NCBI GenBank assembly: GCA_040269895.1
Contig: CP158568.1
Coordinates: 310,001-374,000 of the forward strand
Direction: 5' to 3'
Length of the DNA: 64,000 nt
DNA from: Ancalomicrobiaceae bacterium S20
GTDB lineage: Bacteria; Pseudomonadota; Alphaproteobacteria; Rhizobiales; Ancalomicrobiaceae
Part shown: positions 1-8,554 of the stretch, piece after piece
How positions within the stretch are numbered: position 1 is the stretch's first letter
Layout: each line of letters starts with the position of its first letter
Notes under the pieces: model-generated
Seen by the model: the letters and a program-made list of their open reading frames with translations, nothing else
The model's database searches: none
What the model was told of the DNA's origin: nothing
Position numbers and translations under genes: made by a program

Positions 1-182
1 CGGCCGGCGGCGTCCTTGACGAAGAACACGATGTCCGGAACCGCGTCGAACAGCGTCTCGCAGAACAAGGGATCGCCGAGGCTGGCGAGGAACGCCGCGC
101 GGACCGCGCCGGAGGAGCCGGCCCGGTCGAGCGGGGCGGGTCCGGCAGGGGCGGCGGCTTCGTCATTGTGCCGATCGAGCAC
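1..182 (-). CDS. PAS-domain transcriptional regulator, N-terminal part (cut by window edge)
   Basis: Only the first 60 or so residues lie in the window; the gene runs off the left edge. Translating the minus strand from a GTG at 182 gives a short polar leader, then an alpha-helical stretch and a segment reading LFDAVPDIVFFVKDAAG, typical of the start of a PAS sensor domain. An in-frame TGA lies just upstream and GGAG sits about 7 nt before the GTG, which fixes the start. It diverges from the hydroxyproline deaminase gene, 83 bp away. In related bacteria, PAS-plus-AraC-type HTH regulators often flank proline racemase-family operons, so control of the neighbouring hydroxyproline genes is inferred. 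The DNA-binding part is not visible, so the AraC assignment is a guess. Confidence 0.55.
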   Translation of the reverse strand, partial: MLDRHNDEAAAPAGPAPLDRAGSSGAVRAAFLASLGDPLFCETLFDAVPDIVFFVKDAAG

Positions 183-265
183 TCGTCACTCCGGGTTCCG
201 ACAAGACAGCGGCGTCGGTTTCGTCCAAGCTCCGATCACCGACCGACGACGAACCGGAGACTATC

Positions 266-1201
266 ATGACGAAGCCGCTGTTCGCAGGCGTCATGCCCGC
301 GCTGATGACGCCGTGCACGCCCGACCGGAAGCCCGATTTCGACGCGCTGGTGCGCATGGGCAAGCATCTGGTCGCCCAGGGCATGTCGGCGGTGGTCTAT
401 TGCGGCTCGATGGGCGATTGGCCGCTGCTCACCGACGAAGAGCGCATGGAAGGCGTCGAGCGGCTGGTCAAGGCCGGCCTGTCGGTCGTCGTCGGCACCG
501 GCGCGCAGAACACCATGCGCGCTGCCGCGATCGCCGCCCATGCCAAGCGCGTCGGCGCGGCAGGGCTCATGCTGATCCCGCGCGTGCTGTCGCGCGGCTC
601 CTCGGTCGCCGCGCAGCGGGCGCATTTCGACGCGGTGCTCGCCGCCGGCGTCGACCTGCCGTCGGTCATCTACAACAGCCCCTATTATGGCTACGAGACC
701 AAGGCGGACCTGTTCTTCGAGCTGCGCTCGCGCCATCCGCATCTGGTCGGCTTCAAGGAATTCGGCGGCGCGGCCTCGCTGACCTACGCGGCGGAGCACA
801 TCACGACCGGTGATCCGGGCCTGACCCTGATGGTCGGCGTCGATACCCAGGTGTTCCACGGCTATGTGAACTGCGGCGCGACCGGCGCCATCACCGGTAT
901 CGGCAACGTGCTGCCGCGCGAGGTGCTGCATCTGGTCGCGTTGGCCCAGAAGGCGGCGACCGGCGACGTGATCGCCCGCCGCCGCGCGCTCGAACTCGAC
1001 CGTGCGCTCGGCGTGCTGTCTTCCTTCGACGAGGGCGCGGATCTGGTGCTCTACTACAAGCACCTGATGGTCGCGGTCGGCCATGCCGAGTACGGCTCGC
1101 ACTTCGTGCCGACCGACGCGCTGTCGCCGAGCCAGCGCGCCCATGCCGACCGCGCACTGGCGCAGTTCCAGGCCTGGTACGCCGACTGGGCGGCCGAGTG
1201 A
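266..1201 (+). CDS. DapA-family lyase/deaminase, probable 1-pyrroline-4-hydroxy-2-carboxylate deaminase
   Basis: A 311-residue class I aldolase-fold protein of the dihydrodipicolinate synthase/N-acetylneuraminate lyase family. The Schiff-base lysine is Lys164 in GFKEFGG and the active-site tyrosine is Tyr136 in VIYNSPYY. True DapA is usually near 290 residues. The next gene is a 4-hydroxyproline epimerase, so the likely reaction is deamination of 1-pyrroline-4-hydroxy-2-carboxylate to alpha-ketoglutarate semialdehyde, the third step of trans-4-hydroxy-L-proline breakdown in the cytoplasm. ATG at 266 follows GGAG at 8 nt. The D-hydroxyproline oxidase and ketoglutarate semialdehyde dehydrogenase of the pathway are not in the visible neighbourhood. 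The family is certain; the substrate rests on context. Confidence 0.85.
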   Translation: MTKPLFAGVMPALMTPCTPDRKPDFDALVRMGKHLVAQGMSAVVYCGSMGDWPLLTDEERMEGVERLVKAGLSVVVGTGAQNTMRAAAIAAHAKRVGAAGLMLIPRVLSRGSSVAAQRAHFDAVLAAGVDLPSVIYNSPYYGYETKADLFFELRSRHPHLVGFKEFGGAASLTYAAEHITTGDPGLTLMVGVDTQVFHGYVNCGATGAITGIGNVLPREVLHLVALAQKAATGDVIARRRALELDRALGVLSSFDEGADLVLYYKHLMVAVGHAEYGSHFVPTDALSPSQRAHADRALAQFQAWYADWAAE

Positions 1202-1233
1202 GCGGACCCGTGTCGACGTCCGGAGCAACGCCC

Positions 1234-2163
1234 ATGCGCGTCATCGATTCCCACACCGAAGGCGAACCGACGCGGGTGATCGTCGAGGGCGGTCCCGATC
1301 TCGGGACTGGCCCGCTCGCCGAGCGCCGGGCGCGCTTCGCCCGCGACTTCGACCATGTCCGGCGCTTCTCGATGAACGAGCCGCGCGGCTTCGACGCGCT
1401 CGTCGGCGCGCTGCTCGTGCCGCCGCACGACCCGACCTGCGCGGTCGGCATCATCTTCTTCAACAATGTCGGCTTCCTCGGCATGTGCGGCCACGGCACG
1501 ATCGGCGCGGCGGTGACGCTCGGCCACATGGGCCGGATCGGGCTCGGCACGCACCGGTTCGAAACGCCGGTCGGCATCGTGTCGGTGACGCTCGAGAGCC
1601 GCACGCGGGCGAGCGTCGAGAACGTGCCGGCGCGGGTGTTCCGGCGCGGCGTGACGGTCGAGGTCGCAGGCGTCGGGCCGGTCACCGGCGACGTCGCCTG
1701 GGGCGGCAACTGGTTCTTCCTGGTCGACGGTGCCCCTGCGCCGCTCGAACTCGGCTTCCGCCGTCAACTGACCGCGCATGCCGAGGCGATCCGCGCCGCC
1801 CTCGTCCGCGAGGGGGTCACGGGCGAAGGCGGTGCGGAGATCGACCATATCGAGCTGTTCGGCCCGCCCGCCACGGCGGAGGGCGACAGCCGCAACTTCG
1901 TGCTCTGTCCCGGCGGCGAGTACGATCGCTCGCCCTGCGGCACCGGCACGAGCGCCAAGCTCGCCTGCCTCGCGGCGGCGGGCAAGCTCGCGCCGGGCGC
2001 GCTCTGGGTGCAGGAGAGCGTCGTCGGCAGCCATTTCACCGCGCGCTACCGGCTCGATGCCGACGGCGCGGTGATCCCGACCATCTCGGGGCGCGCCTTC
2101 GTGACCGCCGAGGCGACACTGCTCACCGATCCGGACGACCCTTTCCCGCACGGGCTCGGCTGA
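1234..2163 (+). CDS. 4-hydroxyproline 2-epimerase (proline racemase family)
   Basis: A 309-residue proline racemase-family enzyme with both catalytic cysteines: Cys85 in GMCGHGT and Cys235 in DRSPCGTGTS. The Cys/Cys pair marks a two-base racemase/epimerase, and the family members that begin DSHTEGEPTRV are 4-hydroxyproline 2-epimerases converting trans-4-hydroxy-L-proline to cis-4-hydroxy-D-proline. The start is placed at ATG 1234, preceded by GGAG, because the conserved N-terminus begins there. A GTG at 1198 overlapping the previous stop is possible but adds 12 unconserved residues. It follows the DapA-family gene by 32 bp, so one operon is likely. Confidence 0.88.
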   Translation: MRVIDSHTEGEPTRVIVEGGPDLGTGPLAERRARFARDFDHVRRFSMNEPRGFDALVGALLVPPHDPTCAVGIIFFNNVGFLGMCGHGTIGAAVTLGHMGRIGLGTHRFETPVGIVSVTLESRTRASVENVPARVFRRGVTVEVAGVGPVTGDVAWGGNWFFLVDGAPAPLELGFRRQLTAHAEAIRAALVREGVTGEGGAEIDHIELFGPPATAEGDSRNFVLCPGGEYDRSPCGTGTSAKLACLAAAGKLAPGALWVQESVVGSHFTARYRLDADGAVIPTISGRAFVTAEATLLTDPDDPFPHGLG

Positions 2164-2290
2164 GCCGGCGCTCGGCGCGGGCTTCGGCCGATATCCGAGG
2201 CCTGCCGAAGACGGTCGACGCGGGGGCAGTCATTGCGCCGTCGTCGGACCGGCGGCACACTCGCCTCCCTGGTTCGACAAGGGGGCGCGC

Positions 2291-2974
2291 ATGGCCTGGC
2301 AGCGGCATTATCTCGAGGCGGCGGGAACGCTCAGACCCTGGCGCTCGGCGATCGAGGCGGCGCTGCTGCATGTCGAGCGGCGCTATCGGCAGGTCGTGTC
2401 GCCGACCAAGCTGCCCGACCTCGACATCGTGATCCAGCGGGTCGCCGGGGCCGGTATCCCGGGCCTCGGTATCGCCGGACACTGTTTTCGGCCGCGGTGC
2501 ATCACGCTGACCTTCGATCCCGACGACACGGCCTTCGCGGCCGCCGTCGAGCGCGGCGAGGTCGCGCGGCTGTTCGGCCACGAACTGCATCATGCGCTGC
2601 GCTGGGAGAGCGTGGGCTACGGCGCGACGCTCGGTGAGGCGCTGGTCAGCGAGGGCATGGCGGACTGGTTCGAGCAGTCGCTGCTGATGGTCGACGAGCC
2701 GCAGCCCTGGTGCGTGCCGGTGAAGCCCGAGGCATGGGACGGCACCGTCACCGACGCGGGCGCGATGCTCTACGCCATCGATTACGATCATCCGGCCTGG
2801 TTCTTCGGTCGCGGCCGCTGGCCGCGCTGGAGCGGCTACGCCATCGGCTATGCGCTGATGCGCGGCTATTTCGCTGCCGTCCCGGACGCCGATCCGCTCA
2901 CGACCGACGAAATTCCGGCGCGGCGCGTCATCGATGTCGCTTGGCCGACCCTGGCGCTCGGTCGGGCTGCATGA
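2291..2974 (+). CDS. DUF2268-type putative zinc metalloprotease
   Basis: A 227-residue soluble protein with the zinc-protease motif HELHH in GHELHHALRWE near residue 97, followed by GEALVSEGMADWFE, where a downstream Glu would serve as third zinc ligand. This layout matches the DUF2268 family of predicted Zn-dependent proteases. No signal peptide or membrane segment is visible. ATG 2291 follows an AGGGGGC purine run. It lies between the hydroxyproline genes and an AraC regulator, all on the plus strand, 127 bp after the epimerase. Its substrate is unknown and nothing in the context points to one. Confidence 0.7.
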   Translation: MAWQRHYLEAAGTLRPWRSAIEAALLHVERRYRQVVSPTKLPDLDIVIQRVAGAGIPGLGIAGHCFRPRCITLTFDPDDTAFAAAVERGEVARLFGHELHHALRWESVGYGATLGEALVSEGMADWFEQSLLMVDEPQPWCVPVKPEAWDGTVTDAGAMLYAIDYDHPAWFFGRGRWPRWSGYAIGYALMRGYFAAVPDADPLTTDEIPARRVIDVAWPTLALGRAA

Positions 2975-3079
2975 GCCGGGCCGGCCGGGAACCGGCATGT
3001 CGCGAGGAGCTCCAACTCCGCAGGATTTGTGACCGCGGTCCGTGGTGATGTCCTCCTCGCGAAACGGCAGGGGACGCGC

Positions 3080-4033
3080 GTGAAGACGAAGACCAGTGCA
3101 CCATGCGGCTCGGCCCCGTCTCCGATCGGGGCGGAGCAGGGCGATGCGAAGGGCGCCGGCGAGCCCGGCCGCGAGGCCGGATCGAAGACGACCTGGGGGC
3201 AGTACGGCGACCGGCTCGCCCGTGTCGCCGCCTACATCCACGACAATCTCGGCGAGGATCTCGATCTCGAGCGCATTGCCGAGGTGGCTTGCCTGTCGCC
3301 CTGGCACTGGCATCGGATCTATCGCGAGGTCCACGGCGAGACGATCGCCGCGACGGTCCGGCGGCTCAGCCTGCACCGCGCGGCCGGCGATCTCGCGCGG
3401 ACCGATCTTCCCCTGATCCGGATCGCGGAACGGGCCGGCTATCCAAACGTCCGATCCTTCGCGCGCACCTTCGCGGAGGCCTATGGCGCGACGCCGGCCA
3501 GGTATCGCATCGAAGCCCGCCGGGTGCGTCCCGGTGCCGGCGATGAGGGAGATCCCCCGATGGTTCAGGTCGACATTCGCGCATTCCCCGAGACGACGCT
3601 CGTCGGCGTCGCGTTCAAGGGGCCCTACATGGAAGTCGGGCGTGCCTTCGACACGCTCATGCATGCGCTGCATGCCCAAGGGCTCGCAGCCCGCACCGCC
3701 ATGCCGCCGTTGGCGCTCAGCTACGATGATCCCGGTCTCGTGCCGGCGAGCGAGCTGCGCTCCTTCGCCGCAGTTCCGGTCCGGGATGGTGAGGCGGTGC
3801 ACCCCGTCGCGCCGCTCGAACTGCGCACGATCGTCGGCGGCGACTACGCCGTGCATATCCACAAGGGGCCCTATGCGGAGCTCGGCTCGACGTTCCAGTG
3901 GCTCTACCGGGTCTGGCTGCCGCAGTCGGGCCGCGAGCGGCGCGACGAGCCGCCGGTCGAGATCTATCTGAACGACATGCGGACGCTGCCGCCGTCGGAA
4001 TGGCTGACCGAGATCCGCATCCCGCTCGTGTGA
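3080..4033 (+). CDS. AraC-family regulator with GyrI-like effector domain
   Basis: About 317 residues. Residues 35-140 form a double helix-turn-helix of the AraC/XylS type (LSPWHWHRIYREVHGETI, then RAGYPNVRSFARTF). The C-terminal half resembles the GyrI-like small-molecule binding domain (FPETTLVGVAFKGPYMEVG and IHKGPYAELGSTF), as in Rob and SoxS-like regulators. It should act as a cytoplasmic activator responding to amphipathic small molecules. GTG 3080 is preferred over GTG 3029 because AGGGGA precedes it and the extra 17 residues look non-coding. It follows the DUF2268 gene by 105 bp and converges on a LysR gene. Confidence 0.85.
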   Translation: MKTKTSAPCGSAPSPIGAEQGDAKGAGEPGREAGSKTTWGQYGDRLARVAAYIHDNLGEDLDLERIAEVACLSPWHWHRIYREVHGETIAATVRRLSLHRAAGDLARTDLPLIRIAERAGYPNVRSFARTFAEAYGATPARYRIEARRVRPGAGDEGDPPMVQVDIRAFPETTLVGVAFKGPYMEVGRAFDTLMHALHAQGLAARTAMPPLALSYDDPGLVPASELRSFAAVPVRDGEAVHPVAPLELRTIVGGDYAVHIHKGPYAELGSTFQWLYRVWLPQSGRERRDEPPVEIYLNDMRTLPPSEWLTEIRIPLV

Positions 4034-4076
4034 GGGTACCGGACGACGAGGAGGGAAGGCGGCTGAGGCGCGCGCG

Positions 4077-4958
4077 TCAGCCGGCCTTCGCCGCCTCGAT
4101 GAACAGCCGCGTCGCGCGATCGAGCGTGCGATAGCGGCGCGTCACGATCGCGAGCTTGCGGGTTGCCGGCGGGTCGAGCGGCCGGGCGACCAGCCGGCCG
4201 TGGCCGTGATGCTCGCCGTGTTCGCCCGGCAGCACGGTCGCACCGATGCCGGCGGCGACCATGGCCTTGATCGCCTCGGAGTTCGACAGCTCGATGATCG
4301 GCTTCGGCGTCAGGCCCGCGGTTTCGAACCAGGCGTCGACGAGCCGGCGCACCGCGCCGGGGCGCTTTGGCAGGATCAGCGGCTCGTTGATCACCGCTTC
4401 GGGCGTCACCGGGCCTTCCGGCGGCGCGCGGTCGGCGGGAAACAGCGCGTAGCTGTCCTCGTCTCGCCACGGCTCGACGTCGACCGGCAGCCCGGCCGGT
4501 ACGGGCAGGGTGACGAGCGCCACATCGATGCGGTCGGCGACGATGCCTTCGACGATCGGGCCGGTCCAGTCGGTCGAGATTGCGACGTCGAGGCGCGGGT
4601 GGTCCGCGCGCAGCTTGCGGATGATCTCGGGCAGGATCCAGACGACGACATTGTTGGCCGTGCCGACGCGGACGGTGCCGACATAGTCGTCCTGATGACG
4701 GCGCATGGTCAGCGCCGCCGCGTCGGCTTCGGCCAGCAGGCGCTCGGCGATCGGCACGAACTCCCGGCCAGCTTCTGTCGGATAGGCCTGCTTGCCGACC
4801 CGGTCGATCAGCCTGACCCCGAGGCGCGTCTCAAGCTCGCGGATCTGATGGCTGACCGCGGGCTGCGACAGGTTCACCTTGCGCGCGGCGGCGCTGAAGC
4901 TGCCGTGGGCGAGCACGGCGAGGAAGGTTTCGACCTGATCGAGGCTGAGCCGGCGCAT
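4077..4958 (-). CDS. LysR-family transcriptional regulator
   Basis: A 293-residue LysR-type regulator: N-terminal winged helix-turn-helix (DQVETFLAVLAHGSFSAAARK, then LSQPAVSHQIRELE) and a C-terminal periplasmic-binding-fold effector domain. The start at ATG 4958 (MRRLSLDQ) is where the family's conserved N-terminus begins; a further in-frame start at 5072 would add 38 residues of poor quality. It diverges from the DUF1127 gene at 5056 across a short AT-rich gap containing a LysR-type box, so autoregulation and control of the divergent gene are likely. The effector is unknown. Confidence 0.88.
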   Translation of the reverse strand: MRRLSLDQVETFLAVLAHGSFSAAARKVNLSQPAVSHQIRELETRLGVRLIDRVGKQAYPTEAGREFVPIAERLLAEADAAALTMRRHQDDYVGTVRVGTANNVVVWILPEIIRKLRADHPRLDVAISTDWTGPIVEGIVADRIDVALVTLPVPAGLPVDVEPWRDEDSYALFPADRAPPEGPVTPEAVINEPLILPKRPGAVRRLVDAWFETAGLTPKPIIELSNSEAIKAMVAAGIGATVLPGEHGEHHGHGRLVARPLDPPATRKLAIVTRRYRTLDRATRLFIEAAKAG

Positions 4959-4980
4959 GCCAAGAAAATCCGCATCGTTT

Positions 4981-4995
4981 TGATCGAGATAATCA
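4981..4995. promoter_or_regulatory. LysR-type operator (TGAT-N7-ATCA)
   Basis: The interrupted palindrome TGAT-N7-ATCA fits the T-N11-A pattern of LysR binding sites. It sits in the only AT-rich stretch of the 97-bp gap between the divergent LysR and DUF1127 genes, 23 bp upstream of the LysR start. Binding is inferred. Confidence 0.45.
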
Positions 4996-5055
4996 GTTTT
5001 TTGAATTCTCGGCAACGGCCTAGCATCGGGCCAGTCCATGCGAGGAGGGCGGCCG

Positions 5056-5319
5056 ATGCGAACCGAACCCATGACCGAGATTGCTTCTGCTCCCTACCAC
5101 AACCATTCGCCGGCCGTCGGCGCGGCGCTGCGCGATCTCGCGCGCGCCTTCGCCGTACTCGTTCGCTCTCTCTGGAGCGCCTCCCGCCGTCGATACCGCG
5201 CCTATATGGATGCGGAGGATCTGGCGGAGTTCGACGATGCGCGGCTGCGCGATATCGGTCTCCGGCGAGACCAGATCGCGGACGCGCTGCGGACCGGCCG
5301 GGTGCCGCCCCGACCTTGA
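5056..5319 (+). CDS. DUF1127 small basic protein
   Basis: An 87-residue protein whose C-terminal 45 residues match the DUF1127 (YjiS-like) pattern: an aromatic/basic segment RRRYRAYMDAEDLAEF followed by DDARLRDIGLRRDQI. Small DUF1127 proteins are abundant in Rhizobiales; some bind RNA and affect phosphate and carbon metabolism, but this one's role is unknown. ATG 5056 follows GAGGAGG at the right distance; an ATG at 5038 lacks such a site. It is divergent from a LysR gene and is followed by a strong terminator shared with ctrA. Confidence 0.75.
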   Translation: MRTEPMTEIASAPYHNHSPAVGAALRDLARAFAVLVRSLWSASRRRYRAYMDAEDLAEFDDARLRDIGLRRDQIADALRTGRVPPRP

Positions 5320-5353
5320 GATTGGTGCGGCGACGGATCTCGCTCAAACGAAA

Positions 5354-5375
5354 AACCCCGCCTTTGGGCGGGGTT
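5354..5375. terminator. Bidirectional intrinsic terminator between DUF1127 gene and ctrA
   Basis: A perfect 9-bp stem (AACCCCGCC / GGCGGGGTT) with a 4-nt loop, preceded by an A-run that becomes a T-run on the minus strand. It lies between two convergent genes. Confidence 0.8.
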
Positions 5376-5421
5376 CTCATATCCGGGCGTTGGGGGCTCG
5401 GGGATCGGCGTTCGTAAAGGC

Positions 5422-6129
5422 TCAGGCGACGCTTTCGGAATAGACTTCGTTCTCGTCCGGCTCGCGCAGCACATAGCCGCGGCCCCATACGGTCTCGATA
5501 TAGTTCTTGCCGCCGGTCGCCGAGGCGAGCTTCTTGCGAAGCTTGCAGATGAACACGTCGATGATCTTCAGTTCGGGCTCGTCCATGCCGCCGTAGAGAT
5601 GATTGAGGAACATCTCCTTGGTGAGCGTGGTGCCCTTGCGGAGCGAAAGGAGCTCCAGCATCTGGTATTCCTTGCCGGTCAGGTGGACGCGCTGGCCGCC
5701 GACTTCGACGGTCTTGGTGTCCAGGTTGACCGTGAGGTCGCCGGTGTGGATGACCGACTGGGCGTGACCCTTGGAGCGGCGGACGATCGCGTGGATACGC
5801 GCGACCAGCTCGTCCTTGTGGAACGGCTTGGTCATGTAGTCGTCGGCACCGAAACCGAGGCCGCGAACCTTGTCCTCGATGCCGGCGAGGCCGGAGAGGA
5901 TCAGGATCGGGGTCTTCACCTTCGAGACGCGCAGGGTGCGCAGAACCTCGTAACCGGACATGTCCGGGAGGTTCAGGTCCAGAAGGATGATGTCGTAGTC
6001 GTAGAGTTTGCCCAGATCGATGCCTTCTTCACCCAGATCGGTCGTATAGACGTTGAAGTTTTCCGACTTCAACATCAATTCGATGCTCTGAGCAGTCGCG
6101 CTGTCGTCTTCAATGAGCAGTACGCGCAT
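5422..6129 (-). CDS. ctrA: Cell-cycle master response regulator CtrA
   Basis: A 235-residue OmpR/PhoB-type response regulator, the size of Caulobacter CtrA and close to it throughout. The receiver domain has the acidic pair Glu7-Asp8-Asp9, the phosphorylated Asp51 in DLNLPDM and Lys in KPFHKDE; the winged-helix domain ends [16 protein letters not shown]. CtrA activates flagellar, division and chemotaxis genes and silences the replication origin in Caulobacter. The tail ends SESVA rather than the Ala-Ala that signals ClpXP degradation in Caulobacter. It is divergent from fliI across a 380-bp gap rich in GANTC sites. Confidence 0.97.
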   Translation of the reverse strand: MRVLLIEDDSATAQSIELMLKSENFNVYTTDLGEEGIDLGKLYDYDIILLDLNLPDMSGYEVLRTLRVSKVKTPILILSGLAGIEDKVRGLGFGADDYMTKPFHKDELVARIHAIVRRSKGHAQSVIHTGDLTVNLDTKTVEVGGQRVHLTGKEYQMLELLSLRKGTTLTKEMFLNHLYGGMDEPELKIIDVFICKLRKKLASATGGKNYIETVWGRGYVLREPDENEVYSESVA

Positions 6130-6204
6130 GCCAATCCCCTTTGTCGCCTATCCTGGGCTTGGCGCATCGGCCCCCAACAGCCTCTGCGAACGACACTGTA
6201 ACCC

Positions 6205-6373
6205 GACTCGGTAGCGTACCGAGCAATGGTTAACAGAAACTGATTCGACCCGGCAACCCTTCCCGACAAAAATCAGCCGATTTTTATCAGTTGACTGAGA
6301 ATCAAGGGAGAATCGCGATTCGTCGAGTTAAAGTGCCACTTTAAGAAATGGCCTTAACCGACTCTCCGGAATC
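6205..6373. promoter_or_regulatory. GANTC-dense ctrA upstream region (CcrM methylation sites)
   Basis: Seven GANTC sites lie within 169 bp, starting at 6205, 6242, 6299, 6310, 6317, 6360 and 6369. GANTC is the target of the cell-cycle methylase CcrM, whose hemimethylated sites gate ctrA transcription in Caulobacter. Three TTAA half-sites at 6328, 6341 and 6354 are spaced exactly 13 bp apart. The gap 6130-6509 holds no gene. Confidence 0.6.
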
Positions 6374-6449
6374 ACCCTTCGACCCCCTGGTCGCCGAGCG
6401 GACGCGCGACCCCACGTCGGCGCCCGTTCATATTGTTTGACGAAGGACG

Positions 6450-6464
6450 TTAACGGCGGGTTAC
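6450..6464. promoter_or_regulatory. CtrA-box-like site upstream of fliI (TTAA-N7-TTAC)
   Basis: Matches the CtrA consensus TTAA-N7-TTAA at seven of eight fixed positions and lies 46 bp before the fliI start. The surroundings are GC-rich, which makes chance TTAA rare. Confidence 0.5.
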
Positions 6465-6509
6465 TGATCCGACACGAACCGGTCACGAGATGCGAGCGAG
6501 TCGCCCGAA

Positions 6510-7859
6510 ATGGAGCCTTTGATCCGGGAAATCGGCGAAATCGCCCCGCTAACCACGTTCGGGCGTGTCGTCGGCGTGCGTGGGTTAATGATCGAGGTCG
6601 CCGGGCCATTGCATGCAATGGGCGTCGGCGCGCGGCTCGCGATCGAGGTCGGGCAGGGCCGATCGATCGCGGCCGAGGTGATCGGCTTCCAGGGCGACCG
6701 GGCGCTGTGCCTGCCCTATGGCGCGCTCGAGGGCGTGCGCATGGGCTGCCGCGCCCGCGTGGTCGCACTCGACGGCGTGGTCCGGCCGAGCCCGGCCTGG
6801 CTCGGCCGGGTGGTCAATGCGATGGGCGAGCCGATCGACGGCAAGGGGCCGCTGCCGAGCGGGCCGGAGGCCATGCACCTGCGCGCGCCGCCGCCGCCGG
6901 CGAGCGAGCGGTCGCGGGTCGGCGATCCGATCGATCTCGGGGTCCGGGCGCTCAACACCTTCGTCACCTGCTGCCGTGGTCAGCGCATGGGCATTTTCGC
7001 CGGTTCGGGCGTCGGCAAGTCGGTGCTGCTGTCGATGCTCGCCCGCTACACGGCGACGGATGTCGCGGTGATCGGCCTCGTCGGCGAGCGCGGCCGCGAG
7101 GTGCAGGAGTTCATCGAGGACGATCTCGGCGAGGAGGGCCTGGCGCGCTCGGTCGTCGTGGTGGCGACCTCCGACGAACCGGCGCTGATGCGCCGGCAGG
7201 CGGCGTATCTCACGCTGACGGTCGCCGAGTATTTCCGCGATCAGGGTTCGGACGTCCTCTGCCTGATGGATTCCGTCACCCGTTTCGCGATGGCGCAGCG
7301 CGAGGTCGGCCTCTCCGCCGGCGAGCCGCCGACCTCGAAGGGCTATACGCCGACGGTCTTCACCGAACTGCCGCGCCTGCTCGAACGCGCCGGCCCCGGC
7401 CGGGTCGGCTCGGGCTCGATCACGGGCCTCTTCACGGTGCTGGTCGAGGGCGACAATCACAACGAACCGGTCGCCGACGCGGTCCGCGGCATTTTGGACG
7501 GCCATATCGTCATGGAGCGCCAGATCGCCGAGCGCGGCCGCTATCCGGCGATCAACGTGCTGAAGTCGGTGTCGCGCACCATGCCGCGAGCGATTCCGGC
7601 CGAGCGGCGGCCGCTGATCACCGAGGCGAAGCGGCTGATGGCGACCTATGCCGACATGGAGGAGTTGATCCGCCTCGGCGCCTATCGCAAGGGTTCCAGC
7701 CCCGAAGTCGATGCCGCGATCGCGCTCAACCCCGGCTTCGAGGCGTTTCTGAAGCAGGGCAAGGAGGAGCAGACCAGCCTGCCGGCCGGCTATGATAAAC
7801 TTCAATCGATCCTGTCGGGGATCGACTCACCTTTTGGAAACGGGTCTTCGCTAGCATGA
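6510..7859 (+). CDS. fliI: Flagellar export ATPase FliI
   Basis: A 449-residue F1-beta-like ATPase that powers and times export of flagellar rod, hook and filament proteins at the cytoplasmic face of the type III export gate. Walker A is AGSGVGKS at residues 164-171. The Walker B strand [12 protein letters not shown] and the conserved [14 protein letters not shown] segment are present. Length is normal for FliI, and the N-terminal beta-barrel includes [11 protein letters not shown]. The ATG at 6510 is the first good start. fliJ follows 26 bp downstream. A CtrA-like box lies upstream. Confidence 0.96.
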   Translation: MEPLIREIGEIAPLTTFGRVVGVRGLMIEVAGPLHAMGVGARLAIEVGQGRSIAAEVIGFQGDRALCLPYGALEGVRMGCRARVVALDGVVRPSPAWLGRVVNAMGEPIDGKGPLPSGPEAMHLRAPPPPASERSRVGDPIDLGVRALNTFVTCCRGQRMGIFAGSGVGKSVLLSMLARYTATDVAVIGLVGERGREVQEFIEDDLGEEGLARSVVVVATSDEPALMRRQAAYLTLTVAEYFRDQGSDVLCLMDSVTRFAMAQREVGLSAGEPPTSKGYTPTVFTELPRLLERAGPGRVGSGSITGLFTVLVEGDNHNEPVADAVRGILDGHIVMERQIAERGRYPAINVLKSVSRTMPRAIPAERRPLITEAKRLMATYADMEELIRLGAYRKGSSPEVDAAIALNPGFEAFLKQGKEEQTSLPAGYDKLQSILSGIDSPFGNGSSLA

Positions 7860-7885
7860 TCTCACTTCATGGGGAGTGACGCGTA

Positions 7886-8296
7886 ATGAAGTCCCGCGAT
7901 AGCCTCATCCGGCTGAAACGATTCCAGGTCGACGAAAAGCGTCGGCAGGTGAATCAGCTCGAGATGATGATCGCCGAATTCACCCGCATGGTCGGGGATC
8001 TCGACGATCAGATCGTCTCGGAGCAGAACCGCGTCGGTATTCACGACATCGCGCATTTCGCCTATCCGACCTTCGCCAAGGCCGCGATGGGGCGCCGCGA
8101 CAACTTGAAGGCCTCGATCAAGGAGCTCGAAGACAAGCTCGACGGCGCTCGTGACGAACTGTCCGAGGCGGTCGAGGAGCTCAAGAAGGTCGAGCTGATC
8201 GAGGAGCGCGACCAGACTCGCGAGCGGGCCGAGCGCGATGCGGCCGAGCAGGACGCGCTCGACGACGTCGCGATGCGCCGTCACGCCTTCGGCTGA
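7886..8296 (+). CDS. fliJ: FliJ-like flagellar export chaperone
   Basis: A 136-residue, highly charged, almost wholly alpha-helical protein with heptad-like spacing (KRRQVNQLEMMIAEF; SEAVEELKKVELIEE), as expected for the antiparallel coiled coil of FliJ. FliJ sits in the centre of the FliI hexamer and escorts empty chaperones to the export gate. Sequence similarity in this family is weak; the call rests on position directly after fliI, length and coiled-coil character. It should be co-transcribed with fliI. Confidence 0.8.
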   Translation: MKSRDSLIRLKRFQVDEKRRQVNQLEMMIAEFTRMVGDLDDQIVSEQNRVGIHDIAHFAYPTFAKAAMGRRDNLKASIKELEDKLDGARDELSEAVEELKKVELIEERDQTRERAERDAAEQDALDDVAMRRHAFG

Positions 8297-8554
8297 GCAC
8301 CGCACGACCGGATACCGTCGATGAGGGAGCGTCGCGCGCCAGAAGGCACGCGGCGCTTCGTTGCATTTGGGCGGCGTTCATGGGACCGTTGTCGGGTCGA
8401 CCGGGGCGCTGCCGGCGTTCTTCGAAGTCGCGTCGTGCGAGAAGCGCTCGTCCCCGGAATTCTTCAAGCGATCCGTTGCGAAACCACTGGCATGCCGGCG
8501 CTGCCCGGTTATCTTGCTTGACGAGTGTTCGACAAGCGGGATGGGCTCAGCAGG

